Below, piece by piece: positions 26,557 through 35,955 of a stretch of 64,000 nt of DNA. How positions within the stretch are numbered: position 1 is the first letter of the stretch; each line of letters opens with the position of its first letter. The DNA lies in contig JABCYW010000001.1 of NCBI GenBank assembly GCA_013289985.1, positions 205,772 through 269,771 of the forward strand, given 5' to 3'. Both the position numbers and the translations under genes were made by a program. Under the pieces are notes generated by a model. That model made no database searches and was not told where the DNA came from. It was given only the letters and a program-made list of their open reading frames with translations. This DNA comes from Betaproteobacteria bacterium (GTDB lineage: Bacteria > Pseudomonadota > Gammaproteobacteria > Burkholderiales > Burkholderiaceae_C).

Positions 26557-28146
26557 ATGACTCGAATCGAGAGGCGCCTGCGCCTCCTTCGGCTGACCTT
26601 TGCCTGTGCGACGCTGACGGCCGGCCTGGCCGGTTGCGGCGGTGGCGGCGGCGGCGGCGCGCCGACCCCCCCGCCTCCGGCGCCGGCGCCGTCGGAGTCG
26701 GCCTACCTGCTGGCCGAGTTCGTGGCCGGCGACAGCAACAACCAGTACGTGCGCGTGTGGGATCCCGCGCAGCCGTCGGTGGCCGTGCAGAACGTCAAGC
26801 TCGTGATGAGCAACGGCATCGTGTGGACGTCGTCGCACCTGGTCTTCTCGGATGCCCGCACCTACGATGCGGCCGCCCGCACCTTCACCACGCAAGGCCG
26901 CGCGAAGGTGTTCTACGACAACGGCGGCAAGCTGTATTCCATTGACCTGCGCGGCGGGCAGCCGCATGCGCCGGTGCAGTTGTCGAGCGCCGTCGACGTG
27001 TTCCTGCCGGTGAGTGCCACGCCGATGAACGCGGCGGGCGACGACGCCTGGGTCGACGCGCAGGGGGGCACCCACGACTGGGCGATCCGCTCGACGATGA
27101 GCGCCACCGCCGCGCCGGTGCCGGTGCAGAAGCTGCTGTCCCCGCTGCGCGACGCCGCCACCGGCGTGCCGCAGGCGTTCTTCGCGGCGCTCGGCGCGCA
27201 GGACGGCATCCATGTCACGCCCACCACCTACCAGGTGTTCGACGCGTCGTTCGCGCCGGTGAGCGTGCCGGCGGTGGCCGCCATGACCGCCGTCGACGCC
27301 TGGGTGGGCGTCGACCCCGCGCAGCCGGGCCTGGGCTACCTGCGCATCGGCGGCCAGTTGCGCGCGCTGCACTGGGGCGCCGGCGGCGTGACGGCCGACT
27401 CCACCGACCTGTACGACTTCGCCAACACGGGCCAGGTGGTGTCGGCCGCCGACACGCAGTCGCTGTGGTTCAACGACGGGAGCATCCTGGCGGGCGTGGC
27501 CAATGGCGCCGCGCGGCGGGCCGGCACGTTCACGGTGACGCCGTCGCAGCTGTTCGACGCCGGCGGCTACGTGGCCGCCGGCGAGATCACGGCGGCCTCG
27601 TCCACGCAGACCTTCACGCAGGTCGAGACCCTGCGCAAGTCGGACGGCCTCCTGACGCTGGTGGCGTCGGCCACGAGCGATCTCGTGGTGCTGGGCGCGT
27701 CCGACCAGGGCCTGGTCATCGGTGGCACGCCCGAGGCGGCCCGGGCCGTGTCGCTGGTGAGCGGCGACAAGGCCAGCGAGACCACGCTGGGCGCGTCGCT
27801 GCAGTTCGTCGGCGCGGTGCGCTCGGCGAGCGCGCGCATGGATCAACCGGCGGCGCCCGTGGCCGTGCTGGCCTGCGTGGCGGGCAGCACCGATGGCTTC
27901 TGCGCGCCGGGCAGCCTCACGCAGGTGTCGCTGTCGGGCAGCGCCGTGGCGCTGGGCACGTTGGCGGCGACGACGCCCTGGGTGCGCGGCGACGCGATCG
28001 CCGGCCTCGTGTCGGCGCTGTCGGGCCAGACCTTCCTGCCCGGCCCGGGCGGCTTCGGCAGCGACGAGACGGACTACCGCGATGCCTGGCAGTTCACGCC
28101 GTCCGCCGCCAACTCCGTGACGCGGATCACCACCTACCTGCCTTGA
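26557..28146 (+). CDS. large hypothetical lipoprotein
   Basis: A 529-residue exported lipoprotein. The signal peptide ends LTAGLAGC, with the lipidated Cys followed by a Gly run and a Pro-rich linker (TPPPPAPAPS) before the folded part. The rest is beta-rich, with repeated short segments of the kind LVxGDxxxET and VSAADTQSLWFNDGS that suggest a beta-propeller or similar repeated-strand fold. No catalytic motif was recognised. The start MTRIERRL is preferred over an in-frame ATG at 26485 because it puts the signal peptide at the N-terminus. Confidence 0.78.
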   Translation: MTRIERRLRLLRLTFACATLTAGLAGCGGGGGGGAPTPPPPAPAPSESAYLLAEFVAGDSNNQYVRVWDPAQPSVAVQNVKLVMSNGIVWTSSHLVFSDARTYDAAARTFTTQGRAKVFYDNGGKLYSIDLRGGQPHAPVQLSSAVDVFLPVSATPMNAAGDDAWVDAQGGTHDWAIRSTMSATAAPVPVQKLLSPLRDAATGVPQAFFAALGAQDGIHVTPTTYQVFDASFAPVSVPAVAAMTAVDAWVGVDPAQPGLGYLRIGGQLRALHWGAGGVTADSTDLYDFANTGQVVSAADTQSLWFNDGSILAGVANGAARRAGTFTVTPSQLFDAGGYVAAGEITAASSTQTFTQVETLRKSDGLLTLVASATSDLVVLGASDQGLVIGGTPEAARAVSLVSGDKASETTLGASLQFVGAVRSASARMDQPAAPVAVLACVAGSTDGFCAPGSLTQVSLSGSAVALGTLAATTPWVRGDAIAGLVSALSGQTFLPGPGGFGSDETDYRDAWQFTPSAANSVTRITTYLP

Positions 28147-28158
28147 GAAGCGGTGCGG

Positions 28159-29076
28159 TCACTGCTCGTCGGCGAGCCCCAGCCGCTCCAGCAGCCCGCC
28201 GAGCTCGTCGTTCGAGCCGAACGAGATGGCGATCTCGCCCGACTCGCCGTGCCGCGTCTTCTTGAGCATGCGGATCTCGACGACGGCGGCGAGCTTGTCG
28301 GCCAGCTGCTCCTCGAGGCGGGTCAGGTCGCCGCGCTTCTCCTTCTTCACGCGCAGCAGCGGCGTCTGGCGGCCGTTCACCTGGCTGCGGGCGACGAGCT
28401 TCTCGGCGTCGCGCACCGACATCTTCTTGGCGACGATCTCCGTCGCGTTGAGGATCTGGTGCGCCGGCTCCAGCGTGAGCAGCGCGCGGGCATGGCCCAT
28501 GTCGAGGTCGCCGGCCATCAGCAGCTGCTGCACCGGCGCGGCCAGGTTGAGCAGGCGCAGCAGGTTGCTGGCCGCGCTGCGCGAGCGGCCCACGGCCTGC
28601 GCCGCCAGCTCGTGCGTCATGCCGAACTCGTCGACGAGGCGCTTCAGGCCTTGCGCCTCTTCCAGCGGGTTCAGGTCCTCGCGCTGGATGTTCTCGATCA
28701 GCGCCATCACGGCGGCCGATTCGTCGGGCACCTCGCGCACCAGCACCGGCACCTCGTCGAGCCCGGCCAGGCGGGCGGCGCGGAAGCGGCGCTCGCCGGC
28801 GATGATCTCGTAGCGCTGCGCCTTCGCGCCGGCGCTCTCGAGCGGGCGCACCAGGATCGGCTGCATGATGCCCTGGCCCCGGATGCTCTCGGCCAGCTCG
28901 TACAGCGAGCCCTCGTCCATGCGGGTGCGCGGCTGGTACTTGCCGGCCTGCAGCTGCGTGAGCTTCAGCGTGGTGGGCTGCGTCGGGCCGCCCGCGGGCG
29001 CCGGCGTCTCGTCGATCTTGGGGCCGAGCAGGGCTTCCAGCCCCATGCCGAGGCCTTTGGGTTTTTTGGTGACCAT
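28159..29076 (-). CDS. parB: ParB/RepB/Spo0J family chromosome partition protein
   Basis: A 305-residue ParB. MVTKKPKGLGMGLEALLG is the ParA-interacting N-terminus. The CTPase/ParB core has ELAESIRGQGIMQPILVRP, EIIAGERRFRAARLAG and ALIENIQREDLNPLEEA, followed by the helix-turn-helix ELAAQAVGRSRSAASNLLRLL. The C-terminal dimerisation domain ends LLERLGLADEQ. The expected partner parA is not beside it; the upstream gene on this strand is a small hydrolase. Confidence 0.96.
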   Translation of the reverse strand: MVTKKPKGLGMGLEALLGPKIDETPAPAGGPTQPTTLKLTQLQAGKYQPRTRMDEGSLYELAESIRGQGIMQPILVRPLESAGAKAQRYEIIAGERRFRAARLAGLDEVPVLVREVPDESAAVMALIENIQREDLNPLEEAQGLKRLVDEFGMTHELAAQAVGRSRSAASNLLRLLNLAAPVQQLLMAGDLDMGHARALLTLEPAHQILNATEIVAKKMSVRDAEKLVARSQVNGRQTPLLRVKKEKRGDLTRLEEQLADKLAAVVEIRMLKKTRHGESGEIAISFGSNDELGGLLERLGLADEQ

Positions 29077-29123
29077 GCGGTGATTGTCCGTGAGAAAAAG
29101 CGCTGTGCCAGGCGTCGAGCTGC

Positions 29124-29708
29124 CTAATTTCGCAGCAGTTCCGCCAGCAGGACGCGTCCCTCGGGCCAGTCGCCCAGACCAGAATCGCTGTTCAGGTGCC
29201 CGCGCGCACCGGCGTCCAGCGTGCGGGCACCCCAGTCGGCCGCCATCGCGCGGGCATGCGCGGGGTCGCAGTACGCGTCGTCGCCGCTGATCACGGCCAG
29301 CGACGGAAATGGCAGCGGCTGGCGCACGAGGGGGATGAACGAATGCAGCGCGGCGCGCACCTCGTCGCGCTCGACGTCGGGTGACGCCACCAGGAGCGCC
29401 GCGCGCACGCGGGCCGTGCGGCGCGAGTGCGCGGCCCAGGCGGCGACCAGGTGGCAGCCGAGGCTGTGGGCGACCAGGGCGACCTGCGGCGCCGGCTCGC
29501 GCGCCTCGAGGTCGGCGATGGCCTCCTCCAGTCGCATCATCCAGTCGCCGCGCAGCGGGCGCATCCAGTCGCTCTGCTCCACCCGCACGTCGCCGTACAA
29601 CGCCTCCCAGCGGCTCTGCCAGTGCGTGGGGCCGGAGTTCTGCCATCCGGGCAGCACGAGCACGTGCAGCCCGGGTACCTCGGCGCGACAGGGATCCTGT
29701 AATGTCAT
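29124..29708 (-). CDS. RBBP9/YdeN family alpha/beta hydrolase
   Basis: A 194-residue serine hydrolase. The N-terminus [19 protein letters not shown] is typical of RBBP9/YdeN. The nucleophile serine lies in VAHSLGCH, the acid in GDDAYCDP, and the catalytic histidine in [12 protein letters not shown]. The start MTLQDP is preferred over an in-frame upstream ATG, which overlaps the argC promoter. Same strand as parB with a 47-bp gap. The substrate is unknown. Confidence 0.9.
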   Translation of the reverse strand: MTLQDPCRAEVPGLHVLVLPGWQNSGPTHWQSRWEALYGDVRVEQSDWMRPLRGDWMMRLEEAIADLEAREPAPQVALVAHSLGCHLVAAWAAHSRRTARVRAALLVASPDVERDEVRAALHSFIPLVRQPLPFPSLAVISGDDAYCDPAHARAMAADWGARTLDAGARGHLNSDSGLGDWPEGRVLLAELLRN

Positions 29709-29808
29709 TGCCTTATGCTTCGCCTTGAATGAGCGCCCACCGCGGGCGCCGCACAACGATTCTGCCGCGCGAAACCCTCCGCCACGCGGCGCCCGGAGAT
29801 TCCTGAAA

Positions 29809-30801
29809 ATGAGCACCGCCCCCCAGAAGCACCGCGTCTACGTCGACGGCCAGGAAGGCACCACCGGCCTGCGCATCCACGAGATGCTCGCGGCCCGCGC
29901 CGACCTCGAGCTGCTGCGCATCTCCCCCGAGCTGCGCAAGGACGACGCCGAGCGCGCGCGCCTGCTCAACGCCGCCGACGTCGCCTTCCTGTGCCTGCCC
30001 GACGACGCGTCGCGCGCGGCGGCGAAGATGATCACGAACCCGAACACCTGCCTCATCGACGCGAGCACCGCGCACCGCACCGACCCGAGCTGGGTCTACG
30101 GCCTGCCCGAACTCGCTCCCGGCCAGCGTGCCGCGCTGCGCACGGCCAAGCGCATCGCCAATCCCGGCTGCCACGCCACCGCCTTCATCCTGCTGATGCG
30201 CCCGCTGGTGGACGCCGGCCTCGTCGCGCCCGACGCGGACGTCACGGCCACGTCCATCACCGGCTATTCCGGCGGCGGCAAGAAGATGATCGAGCAGTAC
30301 CAGTCGTGGCACGCGCGCCAGATGGACGGCGAGCGCCAGATCGACGCCGCCCTCAGCGCGCCGCGCCCCTACGCGCTCGGCCTCGCGCACAAGCACATCC
30401 CCGAGATGAAGACCTGCACGGGCCTGGCGCGCGCGCCGGTCTTCATGCCCATCGTGGGCAACTTCTACAAGGGCCTGACGGTGAGCATCCCGTTCCACGC
30501 CCGGCAGTTCGCCCCCGGCACCGACGCCGCCAAGGTGCACGCCGCGCTGGCCGCGCGCTACGCCGGCGAGCCGTTCATCCGCGTGATGCCGCTCGCCGAT
30601 CCCGCGGTGCTCGCCGAGGGCTCGTTCGACGTCCAGGCCTGCAACGACACCCAGCGCGCCGACCTGTTCGTGTTCGGCCACGCCGAGCAGGTGCTGCTGA
30701 TGGCGCGCATCGACAACCTGGGCAAGGGCGCGTCGGGCGCCGCGGTGCAGACCATGAACCTGCACCTGGGCCTGCCCGAAGGACTCAGCCTGGTGGCCTG
30801 A
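29809..30801 (+). CDS. argC: N-acetyl-gamma-glutamyl-phosphate reductase, type 2
   Basis: A 330-residue NADPH-dependent enzyme of arginine synthesis, reducing N-acetylglutamyl phosphate to the semialdehyde. [18 protein letters not shown] is the nucleotide-binding start and the catalytic cysteine lies in [12 protein letters not shown]. The length and the GQEGTTGL motif place it in the short type 2 group. Divergent from the hydrolase gene. Confidence 0.96.
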   Translation: MSTAPQKHRVYVDGQEGTTGLRIHEMLAARADLELLRISPELRKDDAERARLLNAADVAFLCLPDDASRAAAKMITNPNTCLIDASTAHRTDPSWVYGLPELAPGQRAALRTAKRIANPGCHATAFILLMRPLVDAGLVAPDADVTATSITGYSGGGKKMIEQYQSWHARQMDGERQIDAALSAPRPYALGLAHKHIPEMKTCTGLARAPVFMPIVGNFYKGLTVSIPFHARQFAPGTDAAKVHAALAARYAGEPFIRVMPLADPAVLAEGSFDVQACNDTQRADLFVFGHAEQVLLMARIDNLGKGASGAAVQTMNLHLGLPEGLSLVA

Positions 30802-30840
30802 CATGCCGTCATCCGCCATCTCCGCCGTTCCGGGAGTCGC

Positions 30841-32232
30841 ATGACCAACGCGTCCGCCGAGACCTTGCGGGACTCGCGCGGACTGCGTCTGGGAACCTCG
30901 TCGCGCACCGCCGCCGACCACGCGGACGCGGCGCTGCGGCAGATGATGACCTTCGCCGACACGCCGCGCCTGGCGCTGCAGGCCGCGCGCGAGGCCGATG
31001 CCGGCTGGGTGCTGCCGCTGCTGCTCGATGCGGGCTTTCGCCTCGGCCTGAACCAGGCCGACGACCGCGAAGCCGCGCGCGACCTGATCGAGTCCGCGGC
31101 CGCGCTCGCGTCCCGCGCCACCGCGCGCGAGCGCGCGCACCTGGAGGCGCTGGTCAAGCTGCAGGACGGCCGGGTGTCGGCCGCGCTGCGCATCTGGGAC
31201 GACCTGCTGCTCCTGCACCCGCGCGACGCGCTCGCGCTGCACTGGGCGCACCAATGGGATCACGCGCGCGGCGACTCCGCCAGCATGCGGCTGCGCCCCG
31301 CCCGCGCGTTGCCCGAGTGGGACGACGCCGATCCGCTGTTCCCGTGCGTGCTGGGCCTGTATGCCTTCGGCCTGGCCGAATGCCACCAGCTGGGGCTCGC
31401 CGAAGAGCTTGGCCGGCGCGCGATCGCGCTCGCCCAGGAGCAGCGCGCCGATACCGACCCGCAGGCCCGCGTGCCGTGGGCCGTGCACGCCGTCACGCAC
31501 GCGATGGAGATGCAGGGCCGCTTCGACGACGGCGCCATCTGGCTGCGCCAGCAGCAGGCGGGCTGGACCGACGGCGCGCGCTTCGCGAGCCATCTGTGGT
31601 GGCACCTGGCGCTGTTCCGCCTGGAGGCGCTGGACGTCACCGGCGCGCTGCGCCTCGTCGACACGCACCTGTCGGGCGCGGCGCTGACGCATGGCCTGCA
31701 ATGCGTGGACGCGGCGGCGCTGTACTGGCGGCTGCGCGTGATGGACGTCGAGGTCGACGCGTTGTTCAAGGACCTGCTGCAACGCTGGAGCCCCGACCCG
31801 GAACAGGCCGGCGTGCACGCGTTCACCGACTGGCACGTGGTGCTGGCGATGCTGGGCGCGGGCGAACGCGCGCAGGCCGAGGGCTGGGTGGCGCGCTGCG
31901 CCGAGCGCGTGATGCGCGCCGAGGAGGGCGCGCGCAGCAACCACGCCGTCGCGCGCGACCTGGGCCTGCCGCTGATGCGCGCGCTGCTGGCCTCCGAGCG
32001 CGGCGAGGCCGACGCGGCCGTGCGCGGCCTGTACCTGGTGCACGAATCGGCCGCGCGGCTGGGCGGCAGCCATGTGCGGCGCGACCTCGTGGCGCAGACG
32101 CTGATGCATTGCGCGGCGTCCAGCAAGCTGCCGCACGTGGGCCGCGCGGTGCTCAACGAACGCTGCCTGGCCAAGCCGGTGACGCCGCTCACGCGGCACT
32201 GGGCCGGCAAGCTGAAGGTGGCGATCGCCTGA
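30841..32232 (+). CDS. TTC38-like tetratricopeptide repeat protein
   Basis: A 463-residue all-helical protein resembling the TTC38 family. The stretches HAVTHAMEMQGRFDDG and SHLWWHLALFRLEALD, where conserved His and Trp residues cluster, are the family signature. Degenerate TPR helices cover most of the length. No enzymatic function is established. It follows argC by 39 bp and may be co-transcribed. Confidence 0.75.
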   Translation: MTNASAETLRDSRGLRLGTSSRTAADHADAALRQMMTFADTPRLALQAAREADAGWVLPLLLDAGFRLGLNQADDREAARDLIESAAALASRATARERAHLEALVKLQDGRVSAALRIWDDLLLLHPRDALALHWAHQWDHARGDSASMRLRPARALPEWDDADPLFPCVLGLYAFGLAECHQLGLAEELGRRAIALAQEQRADTDPQARVPWAVHAVTHAMEMQGRFDDGAIWLRQQQAGWTDGARFASHLWWHLALFRLEALDVTGALRLVDTHLSGAALTHGLQCVDAAALYWRLRVMDVEVDALFKDLLQRWSPDPEQAGVHAFTDWHVVLAMLGAGERAQAEGWVARCAERVMRAEEGARSNHAVARDLGLPLMRALLASERGEADAAVRGLYLVHESAARLGGSHVRRDLVAQTLMHCAASSKLPHVGRAVLNERCLAKPVTPLTRHWAGKLKVAIA

Positions 32233-32239
32233 CGATCGC

Positions 32240-32257
32240 CATCCTGCGCGCAGGATG
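32240..32257. repeat. REP-like palindrome, copy 2
   Basis: CATCCTGCG-CGCAGGATG is a perfect 18-bp palindrome between convergent genes. It shares the ATCCTGCG/CGCAGGAT arms with the copy at 45154 and is related to the one at 3760. Confidence 0.6.
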
Positions 32258-32269
32258 ACGGAGTACGGG

Positions 32270-33139
32270 CTAGGCCTTCCGCCGCGTCGCCAGCAGGTTC
32301 ACCGCCAGCCCGCCCATCACCAGCGCGGCGGCGCCCAGCTTCCACATCGGCAGGCCTTCGTGCAGCGCGATCGCCGAGGCCGTCATGCCGAAGACCGGCA
32401 CCAGCAGGGCCGTGGGCGTGACGGTGGAGGCGTCGTGGCGCGCCAGCAGCCAGTTCCACACGCCGTAGCCGAACAGCGTGTTGCCCACGGCCTGCCAGGC
32501 CACCGCGAGCCAGGCCACGAGGCCCGCGTGCGCCAGCGACTCGCCTATGGCCGGCACGCCGTTCTGCAGCAGGCTGATGATCCACAACGGCAGCGCCGCG
32601 AACGGGCTCGACCACACCATGAAACCCAGCGCGTCCACCTTGCCGGCCGCGCGGGCGATGAGGTTGCACACGGCCCACGCGACGGCCGCGCCGATCACCA
32701 GCGCGATCCCGAACGCGGTGACGCCCGCCTGCGTGGAAACGTGCGACGCGACGATGGCCAGGCCGCCCACGGCCAGCGCGAACGCGGGCCATTGCAGCGC
32801 CTTCAGGCGGTCGCGGTACATCAGCGCCGACAGCCCGATCGTGAAGAACACCTGCGACTGGATCACGAGCGAAGCGAGCCCCGGCGAGATGTCCGAGCGC
32901 ATCGCCCAGAACAGCAGCCCGAACTGCCCGACCCCGATCAGCGCGCCGAACGCGGCCAGCTTGCCCCAGCTCATCGCGGGCTTCGGGATGAAGAAGATGA
33001 AGGGCAGGAACGAGAACGTGTAGCGCAGCGCCGCGAACGTGTAGGGCGCGAAGGCGTCGAGGCCCCAGCGGATGACGACGAAGTTCGTGCCCCAGACCGC
33101 GACGACGGCCAGGGCGAGCAGCAGATGGGTCAGGGGCAT
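32270..33139 (-). CDS. EamA family drug/metabolite transporter
   Basis: A 289-residue inner-membrane protein with ten predicted hydrophobic segments in two EamA repeats. The start MPLTHLLLALAVVAVWGTNF and the downstream RWGLDAFAPYTFAALRY are typical of the O-acetylserine/cysteine exporter group (EamA/YdeD). The substrate is likely an amino-acid metabolite; this is inferred from the subfamily only. Confidence 0.9.
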   Translation of the reverse strand: MPLTHLLLALAVVAVWGTNFVVIRWGLDAFAPYTFAALRYTFSFLPFIFFIPKPAMSWGKLAAFGALIGVGQFGLLFWAMRSDISPGLASLVIQSQVFFTIGLSALMYRDRLKALQWPAFALAVGGLAIVASHVSTQAGVTAFGIALVIGAAVAWAVCNLIARAAGKVDALGFMVWSSPFAALPLWIISLLQNGVPAIGESLAHAGLVAWLAVAWQAVGNTLFGYGVWNWLLARHDASTVTPTALLVPVFGMTASAIALHEGLPMWKLGAAALVMGGLAVNLLATRRKA

Positions 33140-33195
33140 CCGGCGACTCTACGCGACCGCCCCTTTCCTTCCCGCGTGCAAGCCCTTTCGCGGGC

Positions 33196-34116
33196 TCACT
33201 GCACGAAGGCTTCCAGCGTCGACTCGAACCACTTCGGATCGTCCAGCATGATGAAATGGCGGCCCGCGGGCGACATCGCGATCCGCACGCCGGCCAGCGC
33301 CTGGTACTGGCGCTCGTAGATGGCGCGCGTCTGTTCCAGCGTGCTCACGTCCTTGTACGAGATCCACGAGCCCATCACCAGCGTGGGCGCCTTGATGCCG
33401 GCCAGGCGCGGGCGCAGGTCCTCGCCGAGCATGTCGGTCATCGCGGCGATCACGGCGACGCGCTCCGACTCGCGGCCCCAGGCCTGCACGCGCGCCACGT
33501 CGGCGGGCGCGGTCGCCATCGAGGCGATCTGCCGGGCCTGGCCCGCGGCGTAGTCGGCCGGATCCTGCGCCATCAGCTGCGCGCGCATCTGCGGGGCGAA
33601 GTCGTGCAACTGCTGCGGCGTGAGGCTGTCCATGCGCACCGCGCCGAGGGCCGGCAGCGCGTCGACGATCACCAGCTTGCCGACGTCGGCCGGGTGATCC
33701 AGCGCCAGCTTCAGCGCCACGAAGCCGCCCAGGCTGTGGCCAATGACGGTGGGCGCCTTCAGGTGCTGCCGCTCGATGTAGGCGGCCAGCGCGGCATCGA
33801 CGTTGTCCAGCAGCGGGCCCGGCTGGGCCGGGACGCCGGCGAACCCGGCCAGCGTGAACACGTGGCAGCGGTGGGTGGCGCACAGTTGCCCGACGGTGTC
33901 GTCCCAGACGGCACCGGACGACGCGAGGCCCGGGATCATCAGCACGTCGGGGCCCGTACCGGTGACCTTGACCTCGAACGGCGCGGCGGCATGCGCCGAA
34001 CTCGAGACGGCCACGACGATCGCCACGACCACGGCGATGCGCATGGACAGGGTGCAGAGCGCGCGATCCAGGCATGCGGCGGCCAGCCGCAGCAGCGGCA
34101 ACACGGTATTGGTCAT
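33196..34116 (-). CDS. exported alpha/beta hydrolase
   Basis: A 306-residue hydrolase. The nucleophile elbow is VIGHSLGGFVALK, an oxyanion-type PGLASSGAVW lies near residue 62, and the catalytic His is in AGRHFIMLDDP. A signal-peptide-like segment ends SSSAHA-AAPFE at about residue 44. The longer start (34116) lies one base after the regulator's stop; an internal ATG at 34044 would begin directly with the signal peptide MRIAVVVAIVVAVSS and is a real alternative. It is the last gene of a three-gene set with a membrane protein and a small Xre regulator. Confidence 0.85.
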   Translation of the reverse strand: MTNTVLPLLRLAAACLDRALCTLSMRIAVVVAIVVAVSSSAHAAAPFEVKVTGTGPDVLMIPGLASSGAVWDDTVGQLCATHRCHVFTLAGFAGVPAQPGPLLDNVDAALAAYIERQHLKAPTVIGHSLGGFVALKLALDHPADVGKLVIVDALPALGAVRMDSLTPQQLHDFAPQMRAQLMAQDPADYAAGQARQIASMATAPADVARVQAWGRESERVAVIAAMTDMLGEDLRPRLAGIKAPTLVMGSWISYKDVSTLEQTRAIYERQYQALAGVRIAMSPAGRHFIMLDDPKWFESTLEAFVQ

Positions 34117-34117
34117 G

Positions 34118-34312
34118 TCAGTTGTCCTCGATGAAGATCTGTTCGATCGGACGGGCGAAGGCCCTGGCGATCACGAAGGCGAGCGGCAGGCTGGGGTCGT
34201 AGCGTTCGTTCTCGATCGCGTTGACGGTCTGCCGCGAGACGCCGAGGCGCTCGCCGAGTTCGGTCTGGGACCAGCCGCGCTCGGTGCGCAGTTCACGCAC
34301 GCGGTTTTTCAT
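34118..34312 (-). CDS. small Xre-family helix-turn-helix regulator
   Basis: A 64-residue Cro/C1-type DNA-binding protein; VRELRTERGWSQTELGERLG and VSRQTVNAIENERYDPSL form the helix-turn-helix. Short regulators of this kind commonly pair with a small membrane protein encoded just upstream, as here (ATGA overlap with the gene at 34309). It probably autoregulates the set. Confidence 0.9.
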   Translation of the reverse strand: MKNRVRELRTERGWSQTELGERLGVSRQTVNAIENERYDPSLPLAFVIARAFARPIEQIFIEDN

Positions 34313-34686
34313 TGGTAGCGCCGGCGAGCCAGCAGCCCGCCGACGATCCACAGCACGGCCAGGATCGGCCACACCGTGAACATCGACAGCCGCGGGTAGC
34401 CCAGGCCCTCGAGAAAACCGTAGGAAAAGGTGAGGATCGCCGTGCCCGCGAACGAGAAGCCGAGGGCCTCCAGCTGGATGCGCACCTGCAGCTCGTCCAT
34501 GCGGCGCAGCTCGCGCAGGATGACCCAGGCCATGGCGATGGCGGCGACCATCGGGCTCAGCGCGACGACGTCGCGCCAGGGCGCGGCGACCTTGACGTTC
34601 TGCAGGAGTTCGATCGAGCCGAACAGCAGGATGCAGTAGACCGCCAGCGTGGCCGAGAGCTCCTTCAGGTACTGCTTGCTTTTCAT
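34309..34686 (-). CDS. small membrane protein paired with an Xre regulator
   Basis: A 125-residue inner-membrane protein with about four hydrophobic segments (LAVYCILLFGSIELL, SPMVAAIAMAWVIL, FSFAGTAILTFSYGFL, FTVWPILAVLWIVGGLL). The stop overlaps the regulator start. The proposed start MKSKQYLKEL fits a cytoplasmic basic N-terminus; in-frame upstream codons exist but add a region full of repeats. Function unknown. Confidence 0.82.
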   Translation of the reverse strand: MKSKQYLKELSATLAVYCILLFGSIELLQNVKVAAPWRDVVALSPMVAAIAMAWVILRELRRMDELQVRIQLEALGFSFAGTAILTFSYGFLEGLGYPRLSMFTVWPILAVLWIVGGLLARRRYQ

Positions 34687-34783
34687 GTGAAACGTCCATG
34701 TGGAAAGGATGCTTTCCATTGTGAAGACGTTCCAGGGCGATGTAAAGGCCCCTTTCCATGTCAAGGGTCTTTTACATCTGGGG
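34687..34783. promoter_or_regulatory. repeat-rich promoter region upstream of the membrane-protein gene
   Basis: A 43-bp imperfect inverted repeat spans 34740-34782 with outer arms GATGTAAA and TTTACATC and inner arms CCCTT and AAGGG. It overlaps the WYL-regulator stop codon. Short repeats of TTTCCATGT type also recur between 34690 and 34765. It may hold the operator for the small Xre regulator, a terminator for the WYL gene, or both. Confidence 0.45.
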
Positions 34784-35482
34784 GGTTTCCAGCGGCGGCC
34801 TCGGCCGGCTCTTCACCTCGCGCAGGAAGTCGGGCAGCGTGCGGCCCGGCTCGTCGCGGAACACCTCGTCCAGCACGTCCAGCGTGCGCATGCGGTCGAT
34901 GCGGAAGCTGCGGAAGGCCGTGCGGTGCTCGCACCAGGCGGCCAGCGTCCAGACCGATTCCCAGTGGTAGCAACCCAGCGGCCGCGCGGTGCGCGTGGTG
35001 GCCGCGCCCTGGGCGTCCGCGTAGTCGAAGCGGATGCGCCGGCGCTCTGACGCCGCGTTGCGCAACTGCCCCAGCCGTTCGATGCTGACTTGGTCGGCGG
35101 CCCACGGCGCGGCATAGAGCGGCAGCGCCTCGGCGGCCGCGCGCGCCGCCGGCGGCAGCACGCCGATGATCTTGCCCAGCGCGTCCTCGGCGGCCAGCGC
35201 CAGCGCGCGATCCAGCCGGCTCTGCGCGAGCCGGACGGCGGCCACGAGCGCCTGGGCTTCCAGGGTGGTGAACATCAGGGGAGGCAGGTCGAAACCGGCC
35301 ACCAGCCGGTAGCCGACGCCCGCCTCGCCGTCGATGGGCACGCCCTGCGCCTGCAGGTCGGCCACGTCGCGGTAGACGGTGCGCATCGAGACTTCGAGCT
35401 TCTCGGCCAGCCACGCGGCGGTGGACAGGCGCCGGCCGCGCAGCAGCTGGACAAGGCGGAAGAGGCGGTCGGCACGGCGCAT
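34772..35482 (-). CDS. YafY/WYL family transcriptional regulator
   Basis: A 236-residue regulator. The N-terminal winged helix (MRRADRLFRLVQLLRGRRL, then EVSMRTVYRDVADLQ) is followed by a WYL domain with RIRFDYADAQG, GCYHWESVWTLAAWCEHR and RSFRIDRMRTL. These often respond to nucleotides or second messengers. A VOC-family gene lies just upstream on the same strand, a pairing common in Burkholderiales and Xanthomonadales. The start MRRADRLF is preferred over the ATG at 35518. Confidence 0.92.
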   Translation of the reverse strand: MRRADRLFRLVQLLRGRRLSTAAWLAEKLEVSMRTVYRDVADLQAQGVPIDGEAGVGYRLVAGFDLPPLMFTTLEAQALVAAVRLAQSRLDRALALAAEDALGKIIGVLPPAARAAAEALPLYAAPWAADQVSIERLGQLRNAASERRRIRFDYADAQGAATTRTARPLGCYHWESVWTLAAWCEHRTAFRSFRIDRMRTLDVLDEVFRDEPGRTLPDFLREVKSRPRPPLETPQM

Positions 35483-35492
35483 CAGCTGGAGT

Positions 35493-35867
35493 TTATGCAG
35501 TCGGCGAGTGGAGTCCAACGCGGTTGCCCTCGCTGTCGACGATCTGCGCGATGAAGCCGATGTCGTTGGGCAGTTCCAGCTTGGGCAGCAGCACCTCGGC
35601 GCCGAGCTCGCGGGCGCGCGCGAGCACCGCGTCCAGCGACGGCTTGGCGTTGAGGTAGACGAGCGTGCCGTCGGTGCCGGGCCTGGGCGCGGTCGCGCTC
35701 TTGAGCAGGGCGCCGCCGATGCCGTCCTCGTAGGGGAACACCGCGAGCGTCTGCGGGCCCATCTGCTCGCGGCGCATCGAGCGGGCGAACAGTGTCTCGT
35801 AGAAGCGCTGCGCGCGATCGATGTCGGCGACGGGGATCTCGAACCAGTGGATGGCGTCGTGTTGCAT
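35493..35867 (-). CDS. VOC family (glyoxalase/bleomycin resistance-like) protein
   Basis: A 124-residue single VOC-fold protein. HWFEIPVADIDRAQRFYETL is the N-terminal beta-alpha-beta and GFIAQIVDSEGNRVGLHS the end. Likely metal-binding residues are His, Glu and Glu in the usual VOC positions. The substrate is unknown. It lies 10 bp before the WYL regulator, so the two are probably co-transcribed. Confidence 0.9.
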   Translation of the reverse strand: MQHDAIHWFEIPVADIDRAQRFYETLFARSMRREQMGPQTLAVFPYEDGIGGALLKSATAPRPGTDGTLVYLNAKPSLDAVLARARELGAEVLLPKLELPNDIGFIAQIVDSEGNRVGLHSPTA

Positions 35868-35955
35868 GGCAGGCCTTTCGCTTGAACAGGCCGCCATCGT
35901 GACGAAGGGCTGCTGACAGCGTTCTGTCAGCAGCCCCGCATGTCCGGAACATCGC

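Noticed and set aside
34680-34692. TTTCATGTGAAAC resembling a ParB parS site
   Set aside because: Several mismatches to the 16-bp consensus and it contains the start codon of a gene; parS would be expected near the origin and nearly perfect.
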